Origin: Nocardioides sp. S5
Lineage (GTDB): Bacteria; Actinomycetota; Actinomycetes; Propionibacteriales; Nocardioidaceae
Direction: 5' to 3'
Assembly (NCBI RefSeq): GCF_017310035.1
Contig: NZ_CP022296.1
Span: 310,001-374,000, forward strand
Length of the DNA: 64,000 nt
Below, piece by piece: positions 63,997 to 64,000 of this stretch (position 1 is its first letter; each line of letters opens with the position of its first letter). Under the pieces are notes generated by a model, which did not search any database, was not told the DNA's origin, and was given only the letters and a program-made list of their open reading frames with translations. The position numbers were made by a program, and so were the translations under genes.

Positions 63997-64000
63997 GCCG

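Overview
The window is 64 kb of very GC-rich, densely coding DNA from an actinomycete, most likely a Nocardioides-like member of the Nocardioidaceae. The lineage rests on a WhiB regulator, an ESX-type (type VII) secretion locus, GTP-type PEP carboxykinases, many GTG starts and apparently leaderless genes whose -10 box lies about 7 nt before the start codon. The species is inference.

Regions. (1) 0-7 kb: two GTP-PEP carboxykinase genes (the first cut by the window edge) enclose a membrane GGDEF-EAL c-di-GMP enzyme, a processive family-2 glycosyltransferase and a 76-aa membrane protein, which look like an exopolysaccharide module. (2) 7-9.5 kb: a LuxR/TrmB-like regulator convergent with an unlisted 44-aa secreted-peptide gene, then two tRNA-Ser genes and a PH-domain membrane protein. 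(3) 9.5-18.7 kb: MoxR ATPase plus VWA protein, a three-gene WXG100-containing operon ending in a hydrolase-like protein without its catalytic Ser, a K+/H+ antiporter, a LytR-C protein and a HerA-like ATPase. (4) 18.8-29.4 kb: ESX secretion locus: fused EccC on the minus strand, then EccD-like, two WXG100 proteins, a terminator pair, a second EccD, EccB and mycosin. EccE and EccA are not seen. (5) 29.4-32 kb: ManC and a WecB-like epimerase, tRNA-Ser and SRP RNA. (6) 32-47.3 kb: a conserved actinobacterial core, dnaX-ybaB-recR-DUF5063-ask-asd, then metallophosphoesterase, YqeY, PonA2-like PBP, WhiB4-like regulator and a paired ArsA/Get3-type ATPase. An IS481-family element sits at the 3' end of tRNA-Pro inside this block. 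(7) 47.3-62.5 kb: metabolic and transport cargo: 3-oxoacid CoA-transferase, LysR regulator, EamA exporter, IS30-family element, old yellow enzyme, MFS exporter, luciferase-like monooxygenase, ABC exporter and two-component system. (8) 62.5-64 kb: the core resumes with DUF4177, RidA and NUDIX genes.

How the parts relate. The ESX locus encodes most of a membrane machine (EccB, EccC, two EccD types, MycP) and its WXG100 pair. The three-gene operon 4 kb away may supply further substrates. The core block resembles M. tuberculosis Rv3721c to Rv3678c as I remember it, with region 7 apparently inserted between the ArsA pair and DUF4177. The least explained items are the regulator-peptide pair, the doubled EccD, the nucleophile-less hydrolase operon, and the two insertion sequences, one regenerating a tRNA end and one sitting in the loop of a split hairpin.
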